In this document: positions 48,280-57,399 of the stretch, piece after piece
How the letters are laid out: each line of letters opens with the position of its first letter
How positions within the stretch are numbered: the stretch's first letter is position 1
NCBI GenBank assembly: GCA_947044365.1
Contig: OX345636.1
Location: forward strand, 7,708,001-7,772,000
Reading direction: 5' to 3'
Length of the DNA stretch: 64,000 nt
From: Petrosia ficiformis
Taxonomy: Eukaryota; Porifera; Demospongiae; Haplosclerida; Petrosiidae
The notes under the pieces: generated by a model
What the model was told of the DNA's origin: nothing
Database searches by the model: none
The model's input: the letters and a program-made list of their open reading frames with translations, nothing else
Translations under genes and position numbers: made by a program

Positions 48280-49089
48280 TTATAGAAGACGTCTGGAGAC
48301 TGCTGCAATTTGATCAATGGGAGTCTGAATATAGGTGGTATAAGCGATGCTCTCCCATCTGCCCATTGTCTTTATCAAGGCATCACTGATACCCTGAGCA
48401 GCTGCAGTGGTAGCTGCTCCTATACGGAAGCTATGACCACTGTATAGAGACGTTTGTAGACCTATGCCTGATAAGGCTCTACGAACTGAAGAGACAAAAT
48501 TCTGTCTGGTGAGAGCACTTCCATTGGAAAACCGAAATAAGGGGCCTGGCTCCTTTCCTCTAATTGCAATATATTGCAGTACTGCAGCAACTGGGCATAA
48601 ACAGTCACCTGTTGCACCCACAATAATATGAACACCTTTTCTGAATGGGTCAGTCTTTGACTGTTTAATGCAAATCCTCAGGATGCTTGGGTGGGACAGA
48701 TCATCTATAGATATATCTGCTGGGGAAAGGTGGCAACCTGGGTCGAATTTTGCATTTGATGGGGTGCTGGTTGTCTGGTGTTTTAGAGAACTATTAGCCA
48801 GCCCTGTGACAAACTGACTTAAAGGTGTTTCCGATAAGGGAAGCGGCTGAAGATTATTGGCTGAACAAAAATGGAGGTAACGGTTCTGAGCTGATGTGTA
48901 TGCTTTATGTGTTGAAGGGGCTAAACCCTTTGCAAAATAGAAAGAAACCAAGTTATCCATGAATTGTCTGTCCAATCTGGGCACAGAGATACCAGTAGCT
49001 CCACCAGTGTAAGGGGGACTGGAGACGGGACAGGGGGGCCTGAGGAACAAGGGAATGAAAGAGTGGAAGACGATCCCGAGACAGAGCAT
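48280..49089 (-). CDS. Ngaro tyrosine recombinase, internally deleted
   Basis: A 269-codon frame. The N-terminal SAM-like core-binding region (DNLVSFYFAKGLAPSTHKAY) is followed by FVTGLANSSLKHQT, then directly by the late catalytic region FDPGCHLSPADI, IKQSKTDPFRKG, GHSFRIGAATTAA and YTTYIQTP. Present: the H-x-x-R box and the tyrosine nucleophile. Missing: the section expected between about residues 103 and 110, including the first catalytic arginine (in relatives in an L-R-x-S-E-like motif). The family is usually about 100 residues longer. Its role is integration of circular cDNA by site-specific-type recombination; without the first Arg it should be inactive unless an intron or assembly gap hides it. 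Confidence 0.85.
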   Translation of the reverse strand: MLCLGIVFHSFIPLFLRPPCPVSSPPYTGGATGISVPRLDRQFMDNLVSFYFAKGLAPSTHKAYTSAQNRYLHFCSANNLQPLPLSETPLSQFVTGLANSSLKHQTTSTPSNAKFDPGCHLSPADISIDDLSHPSILRICIKQSKTDPFRKGVHIIVGATGDCLCPVAAVLQYIAIRGKEPGPLFRFSNGSALTRQNFVSSVRRALSGIGLQTSLYSGHSFRIGAATTAAAQGISDALIKTMGRWESIAYTTYIQTPIDQIAAVSRRLL

Positions 49090-50764
49090 CGGCTGCCTGG
49101 TTATGGCAACCGGGCAGGTGTTGAGAAAGTATAGAGAGTGAAAAGGATGCTGTTATGAAGAACAGACAACGCATAAGATGCATAGCATCCTCGTTTTTGG
49201 CATAACCTGATCTGAGGATGTGCACCACAGCTAGGTTATCGCATCGGATGAGGACGCAGCTCCCTGACCATTGCTTTCCCCAGATTGTTAGTGCCATGAC
49301 AATAGGTAACAGTTCTTTTGCTGCGATATCCACTGTTGACCAGTGAACTGGCCAGCAGAACTGGAACCAACCGCAGGATGAGTATGCTCCACAACCCCAA
49401 TTGCCAGATGCATCGAAAGTAACAACGGCATAAGGGGCATAGTGGGTAGGAGGCAGCAGAGACACTCCATTCCATGAGGGAAGGAATTGACACCACCACT
49501 CAATGTCTGAGCGAAAGCCACGGTTGAGACGGATATGGCCGGAGGGGGCAGAGGCTGATGGAAGTCGAAGTAAGTCAATAATTCTCCGTGTGAATGTCTT
49601 ACCAGAGGTAACTACTCTAGCTGCATCCTGAAGGTACCGAAGCAGGGACTCCAGTTCTTTCGCTTTGCAGGATGAGCGTCCCTTCCATTGTTTCACCATG
49701 GAGTGGATTCTTACGAGTAAGTCGTGAGGAAGCCGAACTTCCCAGGACATTGTATCTAATTGCACTCCCAGAAAGGTGAGTTGGGTTGAGGGACCCTCCA
49801 CCTTCTCCGAGGCTATTGGGATGCCAAGCCTCTTGCATGTGGCCAGAGTCTTATCTAGGGCCTTCATACAATGGCTAGACCTGGGGGGGCCAATTAGGAG
49901 AAAGTCATCCAGGTAGTGTATGACGAATATGTGACAGTGATCAATGATGATCCACTGTAGGAGAACGGCAATAGAGTTGAAGATCTTAGGAGCTGAACGT
50001 AGGCCAAAAGGTAGCACCCCATCTATGTATGTTGCTCCTTGCCATTGTATCCCTAGCAGGTGCCTATCTGTGGGATGGACTGGAACCATCCTATAGGCAT
50101 CTTTTATGTCAAGTTTTGCTAGGAGGGCTCCCTTTCCTAACTTGGTTATTTCATGTATTGCGTCCTTAACAGTGATGTAGGACATGGAGCACAGGGAGGG
50201 GTCTATGCCATCATTGACACTAGAACCCTCTGGGGAAGACAGATCAACGATGAGGCGCCATTTTCCCTCTCTGTGCTTCTTTGGGATGACCCCAATGGGG
50301 CTTGTGTGAATATTACATGATGATGAAAAGGGGCCGTGCATCCGTTTCATGTGACGCTCGGAGGCTATATATTGGGATACTACTGGAGGATGTTCCCTTG
50401 ATGAGAACATATTGCGCTTAGCAGAAGGACAGAGACTGGAGGGGTAGTTGAAACCAATATGAAACCCCTCCTGAATCCCTGATATGACAAAGTCTACAAG
50501 GGAGCGGTCTGGGTGGTCCTGTAATAAGACCTGCCACACCTGCGCTTGTAAAGGTGAAGTAATCAGGTCTGCTCCCGGGGGGAGAGGGTGAGGGCCCGGG
50601 TTGATCCGCCCCTTTAGAGACAAGAGGGAGTCGGTAGACATGTGATCTACAATAATTATTATAAAATGATAAATGAGTTGGATATTGATACAACAAATGA
50701 TTAAAATAACATGATGAATTCTTGTTTGTGACTGGGGTGGCTCTCGATGGGAGGTACCATCCAT
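48953..50764 (-). CDS. Ngaro reverse transcriptase and RNase H
   Basis: A 603-codon open frame beginning at the ATG next to the gag stop. The first 40 residues are AT-coded and hydrophobic and may be intron or leader rather than protein. RT motifs run in order: GVIPKKHREGKWRLIVDLS, LLAKLDIKDAYRMVPV, GLRSAPKIFN, the active site YLDDF, and LTFLGVQLDT. RNase H follows with its acidic residues in FDASGNWGCG, AAKELLPIV, RCDNLAVV and the HLPGCHNQAADALSR end. It synthesises element cDNA from RNA and removes the template. It overlaps the recombinase frame by 137 bp, a common arrangement in this order. No stops or shifts are seen. Confidence 0.9.
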   Translation of the reverse strand: MDGTSHREPPQSQTRIHHVILIICCINIQLIYHFIIIIVDHMSTDSLLSLKGRINPGPHPLPPGADLITSPLQAQVWQVLLQDHPDRSLVDFVISGIQEGFHIGFNYPSSLCPSAKRNMFSSREHPPVVSQYIASERHMKRMHGPFSSSCNIHTSPIGVIPKKHREGKWRLIVDLSSPEGSSVNDGIDPSLCSMSYITVKDAIHEITKLGKGALLAKLDIKDAYRMVPVHPTDRHLLGIQWQGATYIDGVLPFGLRSAPKIFNSIAVLLQWIIIDHCHIFVIHYLDDFLLIGPPRSSHCMKALDKTLATCKRLGIPIASEKVEGPSTQLTFLGVQLDTMSWEVRLPHDLLVRIHSMVKQWKGRSSCKAKELESLLRYLQDAARVVTSGKTFTRRIIDLLRLPSASAPSGHIRLNRGFRSDIEWWCQFLPSWNGVSLLPPTHYAPYAVVTFDASGNWGCGAYSSCGWFQFCWPVHWSTVDIAAKELLPIVMALTIWGKQWSGSCVLIRCDNLAVVHILRSGYAKNEDAMHLMRCLFFITASFSLSILSQHLPGCHNQAADALSRDRLPLFHSLVPQAPLSRLQSPLHWWSYWYLCAQIGQTIHG

Positions 50765-51607
50765 TTACTGGTGGGTGGTCACCCTTGGACCTCTGGTGGC
50801 CTGGGATGAGTTTGATACCCCTGATGACTTCCCTTTCAGGAAACAACGTGCCTTGGGGCACTGCAGCAACGGGTGAGAGTAATGGCACCTGTAGCAGAGG
50901 TGAGGTCTTGGACAGGCCGAGATGGAACAGCGTCCCAGGTTAAACCCAATGCAGAGCTCCCCGTCTTTTGGGGGAGGTTTGACAGATGACTGGAATTTTA
51001 CAGTATCTAACAACTCAGTTTCTGTGGAGTTGCCCAACTTAGGAGCTGCCCTGCCCGAGAATTTGTCATTCCACAGCCTGGTATTGTCTCCTGCCCAGTT
51101 GCATTGTGGCTTCAGATGGGCCTGGGCTCGAAAGACTCTATCGTAAGACAGGCAGGCCTCCACCGGATAGTTGGAGCTGGTTTGGAGAATACTAGCCATG
51201 TAAGCTAACATGTCTCCAGTCTTGTGGGGGTATGTGGCATGGCAGGTTGCTGTGTAGAGCAACATTGCCAAACACCAGGATGAAATGTCCTCGATCGGAG
51301 GGAGTTTCTTCCTCTCTCTGGGGAGTTTCTGGTCCCCCAATTCTAAGTCTTGGTTGGGGAAACTCACCAGATTATCTGGAAGGAGCTGGTTAAGCTCCAC
51401 AAATTCCCACCTTCTGATCTTCTGAACCTGGAAAGTTGGCAGATATTAGGAAGTCTCCACTGACAGGAGGAGGAGGGAGAGGGAGAGGAGGAAGGACTGA
51501 AGGAGTAGTTGAAGGGAGGCTATGAGCCTGCATGGTTGATGCCGAAAATGTCGGCAGAGACAGAGAATGTAGCACCTGAGATGGTGGCATGGCACCAAGT
51601 GAGAGCC
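50765..51607 (-). CDS. Ngaro gag, exon 2, zinc-knuckle domain (probable frameshift)
   Basis: The first part reads MPPSQVLHSLSL... to ANFPGSEDQKVG in one frame and stops. The next register, from about 51428, reads VQKIRRWEFVELNQLLPDN and continues to the stop at 50765-50767. The second section carries the gag core and a Cys/His module C-x7-C-x4-C-x5-C-x2-C with HP...C, similar to the knuckles in DIRS/Ngaro gag proteins that bind the element RNA. A one-base shift near 51425 would unite the two parts. The gag stop TAA is directly followed by the ATG of the RT frame. Confidence 0.68.
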
Positions 51608-52758
51608 CTGCGGGGGGGGGGAGAGATGACAGCAGTGGAGCACTGTAGATATAAGATAGAGGAAATAGGGGGGGGGGGGGGGGGGGGAGCAGCCACTAGA
51701 GGGCTGAGAGAAGGCAGCCATTGAGGCTTAAGAGTGAGTACCCTTATTAGAGCTTCTGGGTGCAGAAAGAATTCTTAGTCACTCGAACAAGGAGCTGGGA
51801 GACTATGATAGCCCCCGAGATAGATGAGGGGAAAGGGGGACAGCCGTGGATAGAAAGTAATAATACAAGGGGGGGGTGGAGTATACAACCAGTTGGTCCA
51901 CCATCGCACCACAACATTTGACCCATAATGTCTTAGAACTGTAGACTAATCCTCTACCCCTAATGAGACAGCATCCTACCGAACCCCCCGAGAATAAAGG
52001 GGTGGCAGCCACTGATAGGCTGAGAGATAGATGAGCTCGCCACTGATAAGACTGATATTGGGACTGAGATACTAGGGCAGCCACTGATAGGCTGAGATAG
52101 GTGAGGCAGCCATTGATATAGGCTGAGATAGATGGGACAGCCACTGATAGGCTGAGATAAATGAGACAGCCACTAATGGGCTGAGGTGATGAGACAGCCA
52201 CTTATAGGCTGAGATAAATGAGATAGCCACTGATAGGCTGAGATAGATCAGGCAGCCATTGATAGGCTGAGATAGATGAGACAGCCACTGAGAGGCCGGC
52301 TGAGTTAGCCACTGATAGGCTGAGATGGATGAGACAGCCACAGATAGGCTGAGATAGCCATTGATAGGCTGGGATAGACAAGACAGTCACTGATTGGAGG
52401 CCACTGGTAGGGGGGGCAACAGGGTAGTCAGTGATAAACTACACTGAAGGTGTGATGAATGCTGTACGGGGTCCTCACTAGGTGCAGAAATTTGCAAAGG
52501 TTGCCTGTCAGGGGCTGGGTGGACATTGGTGGGTATGCATTGACTTAGTGCGACCAATTTAAGTTACTATACTGATTACTTCAAATTATATAGAGTATGT
52601 ATAAGAATATGTACTTTATGTATAGTGCACTATAATTCTATAATTATGTATTACATTTTAACACCACCATGATCTCAAACCTAGTGAGGAACCCGTACCT
52701 ACTGGTAGCCGTGGGTAGGCTGAGAGCAACTACTACTACTAATAGAGTGTATGCTTAC
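51608..52758 (-). other. Probable gag intron containing a minisatellite
   Basis: Donor GTAAGC at 52758; acceptor after a C-rich tract (ten Cs then GCAG) at 51611-51608. The phase-1 donor matches a two-base remainder at the acceptor. Between 52000 and 52390 lies a tandem array of about 29-bp units (GCCACTGATAGGCTGAGAT core, about 12 copies). A run of some twenty Gs lies outside the intron at 51668-51687 if a nearer acceptor were used. Splicing is inferred only. Confidence 0.5.
52000..52395. repeat. Minisatellite inside the Ngaro element, about 29 bp unit
   Basis: Units read GCCACTGATAGGCTGAGATA, GATGAGACA with variation. Minus-strand frames rich in ISAYQWL are its readings. Confidence 0.9.
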
Positions 52759-53134
52759 CTGGGTTCGGGAGATGAGAAGTAATAGGAGCAACTGATGTAG
52801 TTGCTGCGGGAGAGGTCGTTGTTGGCAGGGTTGGTGTCACTGTCAACGACACATTCTGCGCAGAGATCACTCTGCGGACCACAGCCTCTAGTTGTTCTTC
52901 TGAGGGGTGGGTCTGTTGAAAATGGGGCTGAGGGGTGTACGAATAGGGGTTGTATGGGAGTGGGTAGTGATGATAGTAGCTGTAAGGAGGGAAGAAAGGT
53001 GGAAAGGGAGTTGGAGACTCCACTGGAAGGTGGCCTCTCATCAGGGGAGGAGAGGGCATTCTCAGAGGCGTAGTGTACCGGTGTGGGGTGTGGACAGGGG
53101 CGTCTGAAACCGCTGTCCCTTCTTGATCGGACAT
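52759..53134 (-). CDS. Ngaro gag, exon 1
   Basis: ATG at 53134 opens 125 codons: an acidic start (MSDQEGTAVSD), a Pro/Tyr-rich middle (PPFFPPYSYYHHYPLPYNPY) and a segment EEQLEAVVRRVISAQNV, then Thr/Pro-rich linker. It ends in phase 1 at a donor (CAG then GTAAGC). A Pro/Tyr-rich low-complexity N-terminus followed by a zinc-knuckle C-terminus is usual for gag of this order. Frames in the other two registers are shadows. The pairing acceptor is at 51608 (see the intron entry). Confidence 0.7.
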
Positions 53135-53243
53135 GACTGCAGAACTGCAATGGAGAGACCAGGAACGAATAACGAGTGACCACTAATAGACCACACTACC
53201 GCTGGCAAGATAGTGAACAACAGAGGTTACTTGGAAGTTGGAA

Positions 53244-53358
53244 GACAAATCAACAGTAATCAACCTCTATACAGACTCACATGGACTGACTGGTACACTG
53301 TGCGCATGCGCAGCCTCCTCCCACTCATTAACTCACTTTAATTCTCATTAAAGTGCAT
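53244..53358 (-). repeat. Ngaro repeat A1
   Basis: Shares CAACCTCTATACAGACTCAC, ATGGACTGACTGGTACACTG and TGCGCATGCGCAGCCTCCTC with A2. Holds the palindrome TGCGCATGCGCA. Confidence 0.88.
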
Positions 53359-53359
53359 A

Positions 53360-53675
53360 TAGTGTAATACACACAAAAAACATATTATGTTGTCTGAGAA
53401 AATCTACCAGTAAACAGTCACTGATTATTCATTACATATGTAATTAATATGATATTATATACAAGTAAATGAAGTTTAAAATATTGTCAATTGACTGTAG
53501 TAGTAGAATCCAGAAAATGGTGTTGAATACATCAAAACTAATAAGACATATTCAGACAATGTTTGGATTGAGTGTTTGAGTTTTAAATTATATTGCATTC
53601 ACATTTCAAGTGTCTATTTATGACTCATAGAAAATGGCTTCCAACAGTTTTGAACTATAATAATTTGCTAAATGT
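53360..53675. other. AT-rich non-coding
   Basis: Nothing recognised. Confidence 0.45.
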
Positions 53676-53679
53676 TTGT

Positions 53680-54115
53680 GAGTACACATACATGTGTGAA
53701 CATAGTTAAGGAAGTTGCAATATTATGTCATTATGGGGACTACCTAATTACTAGGCATGGCACGTAAAAGAACTCACTCTTGAGCCTTAGACTAGTAGGA
53801 GAATGTAAAATAGCATCTAATGCTAATAACTGTTGTATATATCAGAGAAACAGTATGAAGATGATGTAAGAATATTAAACGAGTAAGAAAAGCGAGTAAT
53901 TAAAATGAGTTGTTGAGTTTCAGACACGAGAGAGTCATCAGCAATGACTAAGGTTAGAACATTAAAGGAGTACTTCAGTTTCATCAAAGATCTATAGACT
54001 TCATTTATGCATTGTTCAGGCCATATTTTTCTTAGTATGCATAAAGGGACACTAGTGCATGATTGATTTATAGTCACTACAAAGCACTCAGAGAAGGATA
54101 CTGCTTCTCAATAAT
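53680..54115 (+). mobile_element. MITE family M2 copy (part of duplicated block D)
   Basis: Landmarks: TAGTTAAGGAAGTTGCAAT, GCACGTAAAAGAACTC, GTATATATCAGAGAAACAGT, GACACTAGTGCATGATTGAT. Corresponds to 16560-16925. Confidence 0.65.
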
Positions 54116-54263
54116 TATATCTTGCTTCTGCTCTTCTTTAAATTGTTTCGTATCTTACGAGTCTTCCATTTTTTTCATGAATTCTATTTTATTCATGTGT
54201 AGAATATGTATTCCTACATAAACTGTAGTTCCCATTATTAAATAATGTTAATAACTTTTTACC

Positions 54264-54752
54264 GTAGGGCCATCCCTATAATTGCATTCCACGGGGTTTA
54301 ATGTATATATATATATATATATGTCACTTGCGCAACTATGCGTTGTATACGTAGTTAAGGAAGTTGCATCATTCCGGGGGGGCTCGGTCGATTAATGGAT
54401 GTTGCGCGTAAAAGAACGCGCGTTCGAGGCATTTCGAGCTACAGACAAGCCAAGAAGATTCAGAAACTGCTAATAACTGTTGTATATAGCAGAGAAACAG
54501 TATAAATATTATGCAAAAATCTTTAACAAGTAAGTTGTTAAGTTTCAGATATGCGGAAGTCATCATTTAGAACCTTGAAGGAGTACTTCAGTCAGTTCAT
54601 CAAAGATCTGTGTACTTAGACTGCAATCGGGCTTACACTTACTTCTTCAGGCCCCTGCTTTTGAGTACACAGAAAGGTAGAGACACTAGTGCCATCAGCA
54701 ATGCTTAGTACATAGTCATCACAAAGCAAATATAGGGATGTTTTTTCTCTAT
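54264..54752 (+). mobile_element. MITE family M2 copy nested in duplicated block D
   Basis: Starts GGGCCATCCCTATAATTGCA, includes TAAAAGAACGCGCGTTCGAG and AGAGACACTAGTGCCATCAG, ends AGCAAATATAGGGATG. It splits the sequence that is continuous around 17062 in copy 1. Confidence 0.8.
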
Positions 54753-54886
54753 ATACACTTGTTGTAAATGTACTGTAAAATAACAACAAACTAATATAAT
54801 AGAAAATACTGTATTTTCATCTAAAATATATAGTAAACTACTTGTATTACATGTAACTAATAATTATATAACTATTGTTTATATTA

Positions 54887-55353
54887 TTAATGTATAATAA
54901 TTTTAGATATTACAAAATACAATTTATCACTATTAATATATTCAGTGTTATAATTAGCATTGTATTCTAAATCACTGTGTGATATGAAGTCAGGTTCACC
55001 GAGTCCACCAGGAGCTGTGTCTCTTTGTGTGACTCTTATACGATCTTCCAATAGTGCATTGTAATGGTCGATAGTCTTCTCCACATGTCCCTTATCCTCC
55101 CTCCAATTGAGTAGTTGAATAGTAATCTCACTATTTAAAGGCCATGTCAAGCTCTCGTCATTTTGACCTTCCATGAGCCTCACACTAACACTTACATGTG
55201 TACCTGTACCAGTACTGTAACCATTAGCATGTACTATTAACTTAAACTCATATCCATCTGGTGCACTGTACAACCCCAGACTCCACCATGTATCAGCCAC
55301 TCTCTTGTGTTCACTAAAGCTGTACATAGTGATAGTACATGGAGGGAGGAGAT
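54887..55353 (-). pseudogene. Orphan duplicate of the terminal MATH exon
   Basis: An open frame of 146 codons (ATG at 55325-55327 to TAA at 54887-54889) aligns end to end with 17206-17649. Similarity continues a further 26 nt upstream and stops abruptly at 55353, inside the linker. The splice acceptor that serves exon 5 is therefore absent, and foreign sequence (the pseudogene at 55314-57312) follows. By hand alignment about 21 residues differ plus a one-codon deletion, against about six silent differences, while long blocks (for example 17480-17572) are identical. No RING or coiled-coil exon is nearby. It could be a dead fragment or a donor cassette. Confidence 0.75.
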
Positions 55354-57312
55354 TTGTGACAGCCGATGTGGTATGTGGTAAACATCTGTATCAGGTGAGA
55401 AAATTTCTTTCCAGTAAACTTAGAAGCATGCAACCATACACGAGTGTCCGCTTCTTCCGCGTTGCTTTTAAATTCTAATTTAATGCCATCATCTTTTACA
55501 CACCACACTTCATCTCTGTCTACTCCCTCTCCACTACCAGCCACATAACATTTCTGGTCTTTCCTTAGTAATTGTATTACATGTACAAGTATACATTCAC
55601 CCATATAAATTATCAGCTGTCTTTTACATTGCCTGCAGTTAACTATTTCTGTCCATTTCTTAGGTATTTTCATGTCATCGCTAAACTTCAGGTGTTTGTA
55701 ATTATCACTGGTATGATCATCTCTGCGGCTTCTCTCAATAGACTTTGGGTGCTCCTCTATTCTATTTGGATCATCAAATACTAGGTGAATCTCCATTGCA
55801 CCAGACCTACTTTACCAAACTACGTATGTACCGTTTAATATTCACTTATTTTTGAATAGATTCGTAGAGGCATTGTATTAATTAAAAACATCCCTTCTAG
55901 GATAACTATGTCTGGTAGCCAACCAATTGGAAATGTATCAATGATTACAAATGAGGGAGTTGGTTGTACAACTTGGATAGTAGTACCATGCCAGCTTCTA
56001 CTAACATCCCTTGAGTACACAAATGCATAGCTCTGTAAGAAGTCTATGTTGTCTACAGATACTATTGCCAAAGCATTAAGGTTAAGCTCATGTGTTAGGC
56101 CTTTCTGTAACCGATATACTGAGACACTTTCTATGTGTCTTTGTAAAGTGTCATTTGATGCTACTGCCCCAACACGATTCATTATCTTTATTAGTTCTTT
56201 TGAACCACTGTTTGCCTGAAATAGCATTTTCTAATATGTGCATTGGAGCTGAGCAGTTGCTATCAGTGGCAAAGATTAACACACAAAGACAGTATAAACA
56301 TTGTGTTTTTTGTTTTTGTGTAAGGTTGGCTAAGATGGTATTGCCATCTTGTCTATACTCCCTCAGTCTTTGTGTTAATAAGACTACCATTTTAAACAAT
56401 GCTGGATCAATTTTACTTATCATGTTATTTATAGTCATATATTAGTGGTTCAGTACATTGCATCTGCATAATACTCTGCCTGTTGCCTGATTTTGGTATT
56501 CATCACTGTACAAACATTACGAATACTTACATGTATATCGTCTACTTCAATCAATTTCATTTTCTGGTTTCTCATCTACATTCTTCATATTAATACATTT
56601 ATCAAATAGTGATAGACCTTTGCGTCTAAATGCATGTAGTGTTTTTGAGAACACTGTAAGTAGATCCGCTCCTTGGCGATATGTTAGCACGCCAATAGAT
56701 CTAATTTTACAGTCGAACTTTATGTGCTCCCCGAAAAAATTCAAAAGTCTGTTCAAAAAACATCTCTTTGGTAGCATTGCCTTTATTTCTTCTATATCGG
56801 TAGTATTGTCTGCATGTCTCAGGGCAGCATTCAAAAATTCTTGATAAGCCTCTGGTAATAATATTCCTACTCGATTCAATAAAAATGTCCTACTAAGCTC
56901 GTTACTTCTAGTAATGCATGATCAATGCTGTTTGATTCTTTTTCAACAGGCGCTTTTTCAGTGACACTTTGCAGTACTGTACTGAGCATGCTATCTTCAC
57001 TTGCTGGCTCAACATTGTGAATAATGTCTAACTGAATTGTATAGCATTTGTTGCATAATTTGCTCTCATCATTGTAAGACATTTCAATACCTCTGTCAAG
57101 ATAATACTTATTTATTGCTGTAACATTTGAGGGTGCCTAATCTTGTCAATTGTATGTTTTAACGTTATATTGCATGAGCTGCACTTATCATAAATGTCAG
57201 CTCTAAGAGTGCGATGTAGTTCCTTGTAGTGTGATGTACAAAGTGTTATATATTCTTTGCCAGCCTTTAACGAACACTGAAGCAATGTTTCTACTTCCCC
57301 TGTGGTTGCCAT
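55314..57312 (-). pseudogene. Frameshifted copy of an uncharacterised invertebrate multicopy protein family
   Basis: Minus-strand pieces read in order as one protein: YITLCTSHYKELHRTL (57112-57312), a Cys pair LCNKC (56876-57082), LLPEAYQEFLNAALRH and GVLTYRQGADLLTVF (56547-56879), MISKIDPALFKMVVLLTQRL and FATDSNCSAPMHIL (56151-56438), GSKELIKIMNRVGAVASN and VVSVDNIDFLQSYAFVYSRD (55835-56227), then IHLVFDDPNRIEEHPKSIER and KSNAEEADTRVWLHASK (55314-55796). Large proteins with these phrases recur in cnidarian and sponge genomes in many copies; I know no function and suspect a mobile origin. Adjacent pieces are offset by single bases (for example near 57130, 56880 and 56225), and the acidic SPDTDVYHI motif at the end sits in a shifted frame. 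The 3' end is cut at the orphan MATH exon. Confidence 0.65.
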
Positions 57313-57399
57313 TGCTGTTTTAATAATGTTTGCATTCCGTGATGTGTTACTGCATTTACTTACAATGCATTGTAATGTACTACTTGAACTCCACTTCGG

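Larger units (their letters stand above)
47677..53358 (-). mobile_element. Ngaro-type (DIRS order) tyrosine-recombinase retrotransposon
   Basis: On the minus strand the order is A1 (53358-53244), gag exons, RT-RNase H, tyrosine recombinase, B1 (48119-47970), A2 (47969-47863), B2 (about 47850-47677). Split direct repeats of this form define the PAT/Ngaro type; DIRS1 itself has inverted repeats. Elements of this order integrate through a recombinase from a circular intermediate and leave no target duplication, and none is seen. There is no methyltransferase frame, which favours Ngaro. The RT frame is intact, but gag has a probable frameshift and the recombinase an internal deletion, so this copy is unlikely to be autonomous. 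Confidence 0.88.
54122..55353 (-). repeat. Duplicated block D, copy 2
   Basis: Pairs with 16925-17675; interrupted at about 54262-54765 by another M2 element. Ends abruptly at 55353. Confidence 0.88.

Noticed and set aside
51803..52390. Minus-strand frames rich in ISAYQWL
   Set aside because: Translation of the minisatellite inside the proposed Ngaro gag intron.
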